Assembly: GCA_025642065.1 (NCBI GenBank)
Contig: JAODUP010000161.1
Span: forward strand, 1,496,501 to 1,560,500
Source: Paralvinella palmiformis
Taxonomy: Eukaryota > Annelida > Polychaeta > Terebellida > Alvinellidae
Direction: 5' to 3'
Length of the DNA: 64,000 nt
Shown: positions 1 through 10,954 of the stretch, one piece after another
Layout of the letters: the number at the start of each line of letters is the position of its first letter
Position numbering within the stretch: position 1 is the stretch's first letter
Position numbers and translations under genes: made by a program
The notes under the pieces: model-generated
Database searches by the model: none
Seen by the model: the letters and a program-made list of their open reading frames with translations, nothing else
What the model was told of the DNA's origin: nothing

Positions 1-227
1 GTCTTTGTGGTCACATCACTAATTAGAACGTCGGATTAAATAATCATGGCGGTTATCACGATTAAGTTTGGATTTGAAAGACAACAGAGAAAACACACAC
101 AATAAACTTGTTTTCTGTTCATATATTCATTCCCTTCCCTTTTAGTATGACCCGCATATAAGATGCACTCGATTTTGGGGGTCGATTTTGGGGGATAAAA
201 ATGCGTCTTATACGCGAGAATATACGG
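1..227 (-). mobile_element. Pogo/Tigger-like DNA transposon end, cut by window edge
   Basis: The right edge reads ...CGCGAGAATATACGG followed by TA, the mirror of the left end of the element at 16237. Reverse-complementing bases 1-88 gives a stretch nearly identical to about 16400-16482 (shared core AAACTTAATCGTGATAACC), so this is the same subfamily in opposite orientation. A TA dinucleotide (228-229) fits the TA target site of Tc1/mariner-pogo elements. No coding sequence is visible; the rest of the element lies before the window. Confidence 0.75.
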
Positions 228-229
228 TA

Positions 230-1570
230 TATATCAAGAATTTTTTTTTACCATGTGTGGCATCCAACTTCGTGAATAAATGGTGTATTAAGAATATTAT
301 CACTACATTATAGATTATACGACCAAATAACTATTCCCCCTTCACACATGGAATAACATCAACCATTAAAGACAGAAACATGTCAGGACGCAATGGGACA
401 ACTTAATATTATCTCGGAATGTTTTACTTTAGTAACTGTGCCTTAACTTGGTTGGGCTAAACCCAGTCCACGAAAATATCATATTGACTATTTAAGCTGC
501 AAACTAAATTTAAGTCAACAAATATTTCGTTGTTAATTACCACACTATTATCTTGACCATTAAGCCACACATACCCTCACTGTAATATGTATTGTGCTTA
601 ATGGGCAAACTGTACGTGTATTATTAGTAACTAGCAATTGTACCTTATAAGGAAAGAGATACTATTATTATAGGAGTGTAGACTGTTTGTGTGTCAGTAT
701 GACATCTGCATCACAAGCTGAACTCCTGGTTCATAAAAGGAGAATAGTTTTCTCGTTTTAATGAAAAGGCAAAATATTTAGGATTTGGAATAAAGCGACA
801 GATATATTTTACTTTAATATTATAGAAAATAATTAGACCAAAAAGAGATAAAAAATTAGAGTTTACCCATTATCAGTACAGATAATTAATGTTACAGGTT
901 GATTTGTATTTGAAAAACAACACCAAAATAGGTTTATACAAAAACAAACTTTACAATGATCCAGTTTATAACAACAACCTAATTACTCAACTGCTCAAGT
1001 CAATTAACGAACTATTAGCCAGCAAGTTAATATCTCAATCAGATGTTAAATAAGACAGTGTCGATCACCATCACATCTATATCTCATTTGGATTCCACAA
1101 ACCACCTGATGTCCACTTCCGGCAGATGTATTATTTTCTCATTAAATAAATTACTTCTAAAACAAGAGAGATATATTAGTAACCATCACATTTCCCGATC
1201 AGATACTTAATGACACAATTTATTAACAACTTCCAGCATTCTTTCAATTAAATCTTTCAATTAATCATTCAGTGACATTTTGATTTTGACCAGTTTTTGT
1301 GGCTGGCTGCATTTTGAATGAAGATGGAATTCTGGCAGTAAAGAGTGATGTCTGAGAGATATCTCGTCTCGGATTAATTACTTCAATTGTGTGGCTGCAG
1401 AAATGATGTCTTCTGATAGGAAATAAAAGGTGGATCACAGAAATGATACATTAAGATGTCGCTGGTTAACATTACCAAAGATAATTAGTATTTTCATTCT
1501 TAGTTAACCCCCTTCAGGTGAATTAGAGAATCAGTGAGTGGGTGTTCTTTTACCTCAGCACTAGTCAAAC
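230..1570. other. AT-rich stretch, nothing recognised
   Basis: Unique-looking AT-rich DNA with stop codons in all frames. No coding signal, tandem structure or transposon end was seen. Confidence 0.5.
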
Positions 1571-1747
1571 AAAGAACGCCTTTTTAAAAATCTCGGATCG
1601 TTTGTGTAGAAGTAACAACTAGGCTTATAAACCGCATGCGTGAACTCGGGCGCTGATCATTCGAAACTAGGGCATATTTTCCGGCGATGTGATTGGTCGA
1701 CTAGCTAAAAGCGCCAGCGTTTTGTTTTAGTCTATTGAGTGGTTTAA
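1571..1747 (+). repeat. Dispersed promoter-like repeat, copy 1 (no SINE insertion)
   Basis: About 160 bp from CAAAGAAC to GAGTGGTTTA recurs at 52874-53242 with roughly 85-90% identity by eye. Shared features in order are TCTCGGATCGTTTGTGTAG, a CGCATGCG-type palindrome, CGCTGATCATTCGA (1651-1664), an inverted CCAAT box in GTGATTGGTCGAC, and an A-rich TAAAAGCG segment. The motif order (CCAAT box, then a weak TATA-like AAAAG) resembles a small polymerase II promoter or an LTR U3 fragment, but neither identity is proven. This copy lacks the SINE found in copy 2 and so shows the pre-insertion state. Confidence 0.7.
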
Positions 1748-2130
1748 GAGCAGCAGCATACAAGTGCTTGTTTATAACAGCTTTAATAGGTTTTCAAGCG
1801 TGACCATCTTAAAAGCAGCAGGCATCTTTTAGTTGATTGAGTGTTGGAGAGCCTGTTGAGTATTGGGTGTGAGGTGTCTGGGTGTGAGGCGGTTGTAATA
1901 CAACCTTTCAAGAATAAGAACATCGTTGTCACAACAAACACAACGACTAACCTGATCACTGAATTGGATAGACAAAAGAAGATGAAAAATATAATCAACA
2001 GCCTGGAACTATATAGGAGAAGAATACGGACAAAAATAACGACAACATCAACAACAACAACAACAAAAGCTAGAACGCAGAAGGTTATTGAACCTAATAT
2101 ATTTATAGCCGGCAATTATTAGATCTCTGA
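1748..2130 (+). other. Transcript-like stretch with a weak 93-codon open frame (1841-2122)
   Basis: Directly downstream of the promoter-like repeat. The plus-strand frame at 1841-2122 ends in a lysine/arginine- and threonine-rich tract produced partly by an ACA/AAC repeat. The antisense frame is also open, which points to composition rather than selection. No domain is recognised, and a real short gene cannot be excluded. Confidence 0.2.
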
Positions 2131-2397
2131 TGACATTTCCTCGATTTTTCTCGGATTTCCAATGTCACAAACTTAATGTTAATAATGAGATTTTACGGGT
2201 TGATTTGATCAATACACCATTTTTATATTAAGACCCAGGTGGCATCTTAATATATAATAACTGAAACAATAACATTATTATATAAGACAGGCGGGTAGAG
2301 TAAGGAAAATTATAATAACAAATAGAACAGGAAAAAATTACAAACAAAGTGACTGGATTAAGCGCTGGTCACTGATCATGATGATAATCCTAATAAT
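2131..2397. other. AT-rich stretch, nothing recognised
   Basis: No coding frame, repeat or RNA structure recognised. Confidence 0.4.
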
Positions 2398-2668
2398 ATG
2401 TGACATTTATATAGCGCCCTATTCAGCTAGATAGCTACACTAAGGCGCTTTACGATATTTTTATCCCCGACTCGGACCTGTTTCCACCCAGCACACATCT
2501 CAACTCCCAAGGGAGCATACAAAGCACGCCACCATTATAGGCGCTGAGCCGTTCTCAAACACACGGCCATCGCGTCCTGTCAGGTTCTCATTTTTATGGA
2601 TGAGTCCACTTGATGACATTGCAGCTCACGGAGCCACGAACTAACTGCACTATCGTGGCTCGACGATG
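2398..2668 (-). repeat. SINE-like interspersed repeat with GCGCTATATAAATG tail
   Basis: On the minus strand the element ends in a GCGCCTTAGTG...GCGCTATATAAATG tail, a motif I know from many invertebrate interspersed repeats. The plus-strand copy carries TATATAGCGCC at 2410 and GGCGCTTTAC at 2444. The body is more GC-rich than its flanks and ends at a GATGATGATGATAATAA tract near 2662. The exact family is not known to me. Confidence 0.55.
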
Positions 2669-2871
2669 ATGATGATAATAAATTAGAATAACCTAACTAA
2701 CAAAGCCAGTTAATGTACTTCTTTGATGTTTATTTTACGCACAGAGAGCATTTAAATCAATAAAGTAATAGAAAACATAATTATTATTTAGTTAAGGGTC
2801 AGTTAAAATAATAAAATACTCGTACCAAACAAAATTAATAAATTAAAATTTTATTTGTCCTCAGCTGTGAC

Positions 2872-3015
2872 AGGTTACATCAGGGATAATCATCACCCAG
2901 AGGCTGAATCCAGAGAGAAACAATCCCACAAACATAGTTAACGCCATTACTACGGACTCGAACCTTGATCTAGACGTCTGTAGCAATTAATGCTCTATCA
3001 CATTCACAACCAGAT
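2872..3015 (-). mobile_element. Degraded tRNA-derived SINE, family B
   Basis: It carries the minus-strand order of the other family B copies: a body with CAATCCCACAAACA, then a box-B-like GACTCGAACC (reverse complement GGTTCGAGTC), then a box-A-like end. It is diverged, and no target-site duplication is clear. Confidence 0.5.
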
Positions 3016-3124
3016 AACTCTTAATAAGTTAAATATTTATACAACATGACACAGTGTCTTATACAGTTGATTAGTTCAGTTGTATTAAGTGTCAGCTGAG
3101 GGGTGTCTCTATCGGGTGTGGTAA

Positions 3125-3335
3125 TGATGATTGATGTCTTACTGCCACCTTTGTGCATATGGTAGGCTAAATGGGCCGACCGACCTCCAAAGGTAATGAA
3201 GCGAAGTCAAAGATGAACGAACTACCAGTTAGACCATGGGAAACAAATCCTCTAAACACAGGTATGAGCCGGATTTGAACCCACAACCTAAAGGTTTATA
3301 GTCCAGTGCTCTAACAACGGCACCATTGGAATGCA
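3125..3335 (-). mobile_element. SINE with family A body and family B-type tRNA head
   Basis: Left part matches the family A body (GGTAGGCTAAATGGGCCGA, then CGACCTCCAAAGGTAATGA). The right part is the family B head (TTTGAACCCACAACCTAAAG, then a TTTATAGTCCAGTGCTCTA stretch) rather than the TTCGAACACGGG head of typical family A copies. It is either a composite of two insertions or a chimeric SINE. Confidence 0.6.
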
Positions 3336-3477
3336 CAATGTTTTATACGAGATCCCAATGGTATTATAGCACTGATGTTAAAATGTAAGACATTCCAGAG
3401 CTGGTTCTGAGTCAGAACATTTCATTTCCATAGCAGTTTATGGATCACAGAAATATCACAGAAAAAAACACACAATG

Positions 3478-3540
3478 GTAAGATGAATAACAAGAAGAGT
3501 AAGATGAATAGCGAGAAGAGTAAGATGAAAAATAAGGAGT
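3478..3540 (+). repeat. Short tandem repeat, about 24 bp x 3
   Basis: Three imperfect copies of a unit containing GTAAGATGAATA and GAGAAGA. Confidence 0.6.
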
Positions 3541-3621
3541 ATGATGTATTTTATCGGCACTATCTATCACTTAACAATTGTTACTGTGTGTGACTTACAA
3601 AATGACAGCATAAACTATAGA

Positions 3622-3650
3622 CACGTGACCTTTACAAAGGTCAGAGGTCA
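3622..3650 (+). promoter_or_regulatory. Putative nuclear-receptor response element cluster
   Basis: An E-box CACGTG (3622-3627) overlaps TGACCT (3626-3631). After a 6-base spacer comes AGGTCA (3638-3643), then one base and a second AGGTCA (3645-3650). The last two half-sites form a perfect DR1, the arrangement bound by RXR/HNF4/COUP-TF-type receptors; the first and second form an everted repeat with a 6-base spacer. Function is inferred from motif only. Confidence 0.4.
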
Positions 3651-4130
3651 GACTCTGACTGGCCATTGGCTTTGTACGGCAGTGATGATTCTGGACCGCT
3701 GTCAAGACATCCTTGTTTATGTCCCGAAGAGAACAGAGACTCTACAAATGGCCATCGAGATAAAGACTACAGAGACAATCTGGCATCTTAAAACATTGAC
3801 GGGGTAAAGAGAGAAATTAGAAATCTCTAAATGCCACCAGTTCTTAAAGATTGCGGTAGCACAACAATAGTTCTACGGGTTCAATGGTGATGAAGGTTTC
3901 TCTCTTTCTGATAAATCAAAGCCAACAATAATGAGAGATAGGGATAAAGCTGGTGACGTCATTAGGACAATAATCAAATGATCTTAGTTCTGCAATATTT
4001 GTTTTTACAAAACAATTTACTCGTGTTTTCCATCCAAATATCTTTTTAGTGAATGAAACTATTATTCATTTGTAAACGTCAAAACTATAAAGGTTAGCGC
4101 GTTACTAGAATAATAAAAATGTGCTAAACA
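3651..4130. other. No recognised feature
   Basis: An 88-codon frame spans 3541-3807 (with the motif cluster inside it) but shows no recognisable domain. The region is slightly more GC-rich than its flanks. Confidence 0.35.
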
Positions 4131-4175
4131 GACGCACACAGACACACAAACACACACACACACACACACACACAC
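4130..4175. repeat. (CA)n microsatellite
   Basis: A CA run preceded by related ACAC/ACAG variants. Confidence 0.9.
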
Positions 4176-4617
4176 CTCTCTGTCAAGGTTACCAAACTTA
4201 CATTCATCTTACTGGCTCAACATCAATATTTAATCTCCCCAACAACCAAACCATATCAATAATAAGCTGAGAACGTCTTTGTTAGCTGTCACTGTTAAAT
4301 AGAGTAAGTGATATGAAGACACACCAGCTAATTGTCTACAAGAAGCTTATAGCAACATCATAATGATGACAAATTCTGGGCTTTATGAGCCCCATCATAT
4401 TTATAACAAAATCTTCTCCACAACAAATACTGAATGTTTCTCTTGAAGAAGAGAAATAACACGCTCCTACACACAGCCAATTGGCAGCTACCATTTATCT
4501 TACTTTGAAAAACGTGGCAGCTGATTGGTTAAAAACAACTGGTCACATGACCAGTAACTGTCTTCGGTAATTGTCTTCTGCTTTAAGGAAATTAAGCGGC
4601 ACTTAATTCAGTTTACA

Positions 4618-4625
4618 ATATATAT

Positions 4626-4663
<38 letters not shown>
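4618..4663. repeat. (TA)n microsatellite
   Basis: An uninterrupted TA run preceded by TATACACACATA. Confidence 0.9.
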
Positions 4664-4664
<1 letters not shown>

Positions 4665-4854
4665 GATAATAATATTCTATTATAGTAGGTAGGATTTCAT
4701 GGTTACATTTAATTAAATGTTTATCCCAAGAGATGACTCTCCTAATGACTTAGTCAAATCACTGGCAAAAAAAATAATTAGACATTCCCAGTGAGAGTAA
4801 CTAAGGACTGAACAAAAACTAAATGAAAATATCTGAGTCTTAAACTCTGAACAA

Positions 4855-5245
4855 GTATCAGGTGTGACAGACAACAAACTGTGTGAGAGACATCAAAGTA
4901 TGGAGTGTGAGAGACATCAAAGTATAAGGTGTGACTGTGAGGGACATTGAAGTATGAGGTGTGAGAGACATTGAAGTAAAGGTAAATGCCCGAGACATCA
5001 AAGTATGAATTATCAGAGACATCAAAGTATGAATTATACAAGACAACAAAGTATGAGGTGTGAGATACATCAAAATATGAGGTGTGAGAGACATTGAAGT
5101 ATAGGTAATGTCCGAGACATCGAAATATGAGTTATCAGAAACATCGAAATATGAGTTATCAGAGACATCAAAGTATGAGTTATCAGAGACATCAAAGTAT
5201 GAGTTATCAGAGACATCAAAGTATGAGGTATGAGAGACATCAAGT
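4855..5245. repeat. Minisatellite, about 24-bp GAGACATCAAAGTATGAG unit
   Basis: Roughly 15 imperfect copies of GAGACATCAAAGTATGA plus a short linker such as GGTGTGA or ATTATCA. The unit length keeps minus-strand frames open (repeated Tyr-Phe-Asp-Val-Ser), so the frames here are repeat by-products. Confidence 0.9.
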
Positions 5246-5334
5246 TTATTTATTTTATGTTCATTTATTTATTATACCAAACTTATAAAGCCCTCCCGAA
5301 AATGGTATGTATCTAGACAAAGATGGAAAGTTTT

Positions 5335-5700
5335 GTTATGTGCTGAGTGCAGGTGGAGAAGTGGATTCCGCATCTGTCAGTGGCAATAGTGTGTTGTGTA
5401 CGGGGAAAGTTTAGGGAGCTGTCAGAAATCTTGACAAGGAAGGATGTGTCATTGAAGTTAAAAGATTATAGGTTTATGTAACATGTATGAGGTTAGTGCT
5501 ATGGTGTGCGGAAGTGAAACCTAGAGGGTCACAAATACAGAGCAGAAGGGACGATTTCGGTGGAGAATGATGCGACCAATGTGCAGTGTTTCTCTGAAGG
5601 ATAATTAGTACCAAATGTAGAGGGAAAAGATAATGATTGAACTGATGACAGAAGTTGTTAAGAAGAATCATCTGAGGTGACCAGGACATGTGTTATTATA
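5335..5700 (+). pseudogene. LINE reverse-transcriptase C-terminal relic
   Basis: Three reading frames in succession give pieces of the C-terminal part typical of non-LTR retrotransposon polyproteins: LTRKDVSLKLK (5431-5463), VYVTCMRLVLWCAEVK (from 5472), then RMMRPMCSVSLKDN (from 5561) and a VVKKNHLR-stop-PGHV tail. In intact relatives these read approximately as LxxKDVSLKLKGKVY..C..SVxxYGSETW..., then MRMIRWMCGVSLRD..., then VV+R.RLRW.GHV. At least two frameshifts and several stops make it a dead copy. It is 5'-truncated, as expected for LINEs. The clade (RTE, Jockey or relatives) cannot be settled by eye. Confidence 0.75.
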
Positions 5701-6372
5701 ACACGTTGTTTTTTTGAGCATATATTTTAATTGTCAGAAACATCAAAGTTTAATTTGTGAGGGATTAATAAATGTCGTTTTCCCCCAAATTTCCCTCAAT
5801 TTCTTCTAATATATTTACCTTCTAACATGCTAATCATTTTGTACTTGATGACCTATTATCTATTTCAAAGACAACTGAAGACAGTAAATTGCTTCCATCT
5901 GATTATACTACAAAAACAATTAAGTGATCTAGAGTTGTACCTTAAGATTGTCACATTAGTATTTTCTACCTGAATAAAACTAATTAAAACAAAACGAGGT
6001 AATATGACATCTGTAACCACCAATATCTGGGTACCAAATAAATAAACTGCCCAGAAATAAACATGCCTCATCACAGGGAAGCTGTTTGTATAAAAATGTA
6101 ATCCATTGAAGAAAATTTATTATTTGCTCAATTGTAATATTTTTTAAATATATTTTGCGAGGCATAGCAATAAACAGGAACAATAAAAGTGTATTAAATT
6201 TGGTTGGTTCCTGCTTGCTGCCATTTGTGTTTGTAAATCAATTATAAACTCCTGGATGTTTCATGCTGATTAGAGCAGGTGAACACAAGATTATCTTAGA
6301 CACATTCAGTTGATCAATTATTTCCCAGTCGCCAATCAATAACAATTTTTCTTTGATGATAATAATTCACTT
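5701..6372. other. AT-rich stretch, nothing recognised
   Basis: Only short overlapping frames without domains. Confidence 0.4.
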
Positions 6373-6490
6373 CCAGGATCGACACTCCAGACAAGAACAA
6401 GGATCGACGCTCAGGACAATTAGAACGTCTTAGGATCGAAACTCGGGACAAGATCCAGGATTGACAATGAGGACAGGAATCGAATCTAGA
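6373..6490. repeat. Degenerate tandem repeat, AGGATCGACACTCGGGACAAG-like unit
   Basis: About four to five diverged copies of a 21-32 bp unit built on GGATCGA and GGACAAG. Confidence 0.65.
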
Positions 6491-6857
6491 CATGCATCGC
6501 TTCATTGAAGTTATTAACTTCATGGGGTTTCTTCTCGGTGAATGGCAAAAGAAGATGACATTTATATATTCTTAGAACTTAGATAAAAGACAGTAATTTG
6601 GAAATTGGATCTAAATATAGCAAATAGAACAATGAGTTTTGATATTTTTATCACGCGGATTCCTTGACTTTGGCATTCTATAAATTGTGTATTAAAATAT
6701 TTGGGCTTTGGGGGACTACTGAGCTTTATATAAACTTGAGTATATGTCTTTGTATTAACAACTACTAATTTATTTAACAAATAAACAAAGATTATGATAC
6801 AGTGGAGGCTTCATTTCAGTGGCCATCAATTCTTTCTCCGATTATAGACACACACAA

Positions 6858-6860
<3 letters not shown>
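6491..6860. other. No recognised feature
   Basis: AT-rich sequence with no structure noticed. Confidence 0.4.

Positions 6861-6861
<1 letters not shown>

Positions 6862-6892
<31 letters not shown>
6862..6892. repeat. (GA)n microsatellite
   Basis: A GA run directly after an ACACAC tract. Confidence 0.9.
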
Positions 6893-7368
6893 CCCCTCAC
6901 AGACAGGTCCTTGCCACTGGAGAAGAAATTCTCTCACACTGTTCTACCATCTTTGTTATTGTTCCCCGGTCTATACACGGTTACCCGCTATCATTGTTAA
7001 TCAACACTATTGTTACACAAATAAAATAAATTATCTCAGGCCTGTGGATCATCAAACTGAGATGGGAATCATGTGGCTCCAGTCCTAAGATGGTTGTTAT
7101 AGAATCATCATCTAAGGATATTCTAAAATGATGTTATACTCTTATCAGTCTAGCTCCAATCTTAAGGTGTTGTTTGTTACGGAACCTCAGGTGACAATGG
7201 TCAATCGTGGTTCCATCAATTTCTATCAATATCTTTGTAATAAATGAGTATAGTATAATTAATTTAAGAACGAACACTCACAGAGCTGATACTTATAATA
7301 ACAGACAGTAACTCCTCAATATACGGGACAAAGTTATAGTGTAAATTCAGCTTACTAAGGCTAGCTGC
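6893..7368. other. No recognised feature
   Basis: No repeat, exon or RNA signal recognised. Confidence 0.4.
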
Positions 7369-7450
7369 TATATATATATATATATATATATATCTCATAT
7401 ATATATATATATATATATATAATGTATATATATATATATATATATATATC
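7369..7450. repeat. Long interrupted (TA)n microsatellite
   Basis: Three TA runs separated by CTCA and ATG interruptions. Confidence 0.95.
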
Positions 7451-7838
7451 ATCTTTGTCTTAATTTACTGACATATGCTATATTTGTTAAATGATTTTTA
7501 TATACAACAAAATAGCAGCTGAAATACCAACAGTTAAAGAAAATGGTGAATCAGGATGCTGAAACTATAGCTCGGAAGTCTTTAGTGTGTAATTATCAGT
7601 ATTGTAGGGGGTTGAATTCTACACGAGCTACAGAAGCTATTAAAACTACATGGGAAAGACAAAATTATTGTTGATTGAATAATAACTTTAGATAATGAAT
7701 AATACCTATAAAATGATATTATACCGTATATACTCGCGTATAAGTCGACTCGGCCGATAAGTCGAGGCCAATTTTTGACCCTGTAATTCTTTCCTCGGGT
7801 ATATATGTTCACTGTATAAGTCGAGTTCAAGAATTGGC

Positions 7839-7945
7839 TTAAAATCCCTCAAAATCGGAATCATTGTCGTCATTTGTGAAAAAGTTGACCCAGTCATTCA
7901 AACTCATGGTGTCAGCAAGTGGGTCGTGAATATCAATTTCTTCAC
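7839..7945 (-). pseudogene. Pogo-like transposase C-terminal tail
   Basis: The minus strand reads about 33 codons ending in an acidic tail, DNDSDFEGF-stop (stop at 7839-7841), preceded by DPLADTMSLNDWVNFF. Short acidic tails ending in aromatic/glycine residues are common at the C-termini of pogo-type transposases. Reading backwards, coding is lost at about 7950 in a GACACACAC/poly-G low-complexity stretch. Confidence 0.6.
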
Positions 7946-8089
7946 CAGCAGCGACACATACACATACAAACACAAGCACACACAGAGAGAGGGGGGGGGG
8001 AGCGACACACACAAGACACACACGCACGCACAAATTTTGCTTTGATGTTATAACTAATGTAAATAAACAAACTAGATTGATTGTAGACT

Positions 8090-8575
8090 CCCTTCAACTG
8101 GCAAGTGTTATTAATTGTTTCACAGCAAGCGGTGGGCATTGTTTGCAATGTGAACAGTGATTTTATATTATCGCTAATCATCTAGATGTACTGGTAGTTA
8201 ACAAGACCTTACTATCAAGTATTATATTACATACAGACTGGCAGGTAGGTGATATCCAAATAATAGTTTGGTGAAAATTAATCTTAATTTATTGACTAAG
8301 ACTAGTAGGCAGAGATGTGGCGATTTTGTTCCAACTATCGCTCACACAAACACGCCTGACTGTAAATTCAAGTGGCAAGTATTATTAATTAATTGTTTCA
8401 CGGCACATCTAGAGGTACTGGTAAGTAACAGCGCGTGACTATCAAGTATTATTACATAAAGACCGGCATGTTTGTGAGATCCAAATAACAGTTTGGTGAA
8501 AATTAATTGCTATTTATTGAGTAATAATGGGTTAGTAGGCAGCGATGTCACGATTTTATTGTGACTCTGGCTCTT
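8090..8575. repeat. Diverged internal tandem duplication within the pogo-like element
   Basis: 8090-8345 and 8365-8575 share an ordered series of blocks: GGCAAGT.TTATTAATT, TAGAxGTACTGGTA, ACTATCAAGTATTAT, ATCCAAATAA.AGTTTGGTG and TTAGTAGGCAG.GATGT. Identity is roughly 80% with indels. Confidence 0.8.
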
Positions 8576-8727
8576 ATTGGATTGAATCCTATAGTGGTGA
8601 GTGTCAATGATGGCCGAAAACATTTTTCCTGCAGCTGGTAGGAAATATGACGCTCGTATAAGTCGAGGTGCTTCTGGGAACTCCATTTTCACTACCCAAA
8701 AAATCGACTTATACGCGAGTATATAAT

Positions 8728-9680
8728 ATTTGTTTTTATTATTGCAATCGATTTACAGAAATAGTAGGCTATTATGGTTGAATATTTATATTTTGACATG
8801 TTATGTGAAAGGGATTTATTATGAGTGATATCTCAAAAATTCTAATAACCAAATGTATATATGGTATAACAGTTAATATACTTTCTTGATTATCAATTAA
8901 CAACATTTTCCAATCATTTCTTCAAAATAACCATACTTTCTTATTCACATTTCTTGTGATACACTTGTTTCCAGAAAATTAACTCTATTTATCAAGATGG
9001 CTGTTTCAAATGAAATAAAAATCCCACTCTTTTCAAATCAAACCAGAAGCTTTTCAGCCAGTTTCAGTAACATTATCTTGTCTTAAACCTTCATATAACA
9101 CACAGATTATGAATGTGATCACGTTAATGTTTAATTTTATTTAACCACTTTTATTCATCGCACTATTGTATGATTTAAGACATAATTACCAGAAAAAATC
9201 ACAATCTGAAATATTACAGCTTTGTGGAATGAAACCTTAAACTTGACCAGGTAACAATTTGTCTAGGACATAACACTCCCTCCTAGTGTTTGATTGTATA
9301 ACTACTTGCAGTCACTAACAGAGATATCCTCTACTCTCTGTGACCTGAAGCTTTAAATGTACCAACTTCAAAATTCTCGGAGAAAGTTAAAGTCTGGTTA
9401 CAGTGAATTTTTCCAAATTGTTTACAAAATGCAGCATACATTAATGAAGTTAAATAAAATATTACCATATATGAATCGCTCAGGAATACATCTTTTACAT
9501 GTTATCACCGGCAGGATAATTGTAAGAGGCTGTTTATTAAGTACTTATTATAATGTACCACACTGGCAAACACTGTGCATCTCCAAAAACTACAACATTA
9601 GGAGGGTTCACTGTACTGGGGGAATCAGTCTTTATCAATATGTTTGGTCTGTTGATGAGTGCAATTCTCTCTCAGTCTCA
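8728..9680. other. No recognised feature
   Basis: AT-rich. The long frame covering 9357-9887 runs through a GT microsatellite and has no domain. Confidence 0.4.
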
Positions 9681-9730
9681 CTGTGTGTGTATGTGTGTCT
9701 GTGTGTGTGTGTGTGTGGCTGTGTGTGCTG
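9681..9730. repeat. (GT)n microsatellite
   Basis: Interrupted TGTGTG run. Confidence 0.9.
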
Positions 9731-9899
9731 TTGGCTAATCCATGAACGAAGTCATCTATACTTCGCTGAATATATATCCATTTCAAATCGGTGTAAACCT
9801 TCACAATGTGGCAAATATACTTGTAGATCCATAACGTATATTGTAGAAAATGTTACAATTCACCACTTAACTTCCACTAGATTCTGATATAAAGTCAGC

Positions 9900-10030
9900 C
9901 AAGACATTAAGAAGGCACAAGCTCCTTGAGCTTCTAATGTCTGAAATAAGACTCAAACCCATGACCTCTGTTTAATTGCAGTGTAAAACATAAATATGAT
10001 CCGAGTACTGTCTGAGCCATGATGACCCCC
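9900..10030 (-). mobile_element. tRNA-SINE relic
   Basis: AGACTCAAACCCATGACCT at about 9950 is the reverse complement of a box-B-like AGGTCATGGGTTTGAGTC. It is followed by a box-A-like end near a poly-C tract. Strongly diverged. Confidence 0.4.
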
Positions 10031-10795
10031 CCCCACCAGCATTTTGCAATACGCTATCATTATCCCCTCAATCTATATTCAACATGCAATAAATAACAAC
10101 TGAGTCAGGCTTTTCTCTCACCTGAATATCCTCAAATCTGTTTAATATGCGCCGACATTGTCCACAGGGATGCATAAACCATGACACAAATTGCCATTCG
10201 CCATAAATGGTATCCGTATTTCATCAACCTCATCTGACCAAAAATACCTCAATTAACCTCATAATGAGGCTCTTACTGCAGGGGTCTTAATCAGTACAAG
10301 TCTCATGGAGATAAGACGTGAAAATGTGACTAGAGTACCTTAGATCTAAAAAAAGAAAAGTATTTAAATAGCTTCTAGCAAGATACTGAGGAGCCACTAC
10401 CCAACCTCCAGGTTGTCTGTACAACCCCTCCCCCCACACACACCTGTGTTTGTGGGATGTTTCTCTAAGGAGTAATCTCTCAGCCATAATAACATAATGT
10501 CTCGGATATGACCAGCTGTGATGAACTTAAACAAACAACTCACTGACAATAACTGACTCGCTCATAAGATATCCTCTCTATTCATCTTCCCATCTGATTT
10601 GATATATATCACCGACGGTGTATTATTATTACTGTTATTATTATTGCTATTATTAGATGATACAAAGTACAATAGAAATATGATTCCTAACTCCAATGAA
10701 GCAATAAAATTTAATTACTACAAATATTGCGTTAATTTGCTGTGGAACATTATTATTCAAGGAAGATGATGCCTGAGATGGTCTTAACACACACA
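10031..10795. other. No recognised feature
   Basis: Only a short TTATTATTAC trinucleotide tract near 10621-10660 stands out. Confidence 0.4.
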
Positions 10796-10800
10796 CATAC

Positions 10801-10830
<30 letters not shown>
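10788..10830. repeat. (CA)n then (GA)n microsatellite
   Basis: ACACACACATACA followed by a GA run. Confidence 0.9.
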
Positions 10831-10831
<1 letters not shown>

Positions 10832-10954
10832 CACTCAGGAACTGTGTTCAGACATTACAATCCGTCTCAGCATGAAAAGTCGCAACTCTAGATTAAGTCA
10901 CCCGAAGAAGCTTTTTTAAAATAATTTCACTAGTTGGCAAAATTGGTTTCCAGT

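Larger units (their letters stand above)
7734..8727 (-). mobile_element. Pogo/Tigger-like DNA transposon, internally decayed
   Basis: The left end CCGTATATACTCGCGTATAAG (preceded by TA, 7732-7733) pairs with ACTTATACGCGAGTATATA near 8707-8725 as a terminal inverted repeat; the last bases of the right copy are mutated. Subterminal GTCGAGGCC and AAGTCGAGTTC repeats lie inside. A minus-strand transposase tail sits just inside the left end, giving the element's orientation. The interior is only about 0.9 kb and is mostly a duplicated AT-rich segment, so most of the transposase is gone. Confidence 0.85.

Noticed and set aside
1841..2122. 93-codon gene behind the promoter-like repeat
   Set aside because: Thr-rich end comes from an ACA/AAC tract, antisense is open as well, no domain; kept only as a low-confidence stretch.
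9357..9887. 176-codon open frame
   Set aside because: No domain, runs through a GT microsatellite, composition like flanking non-coding DNA.
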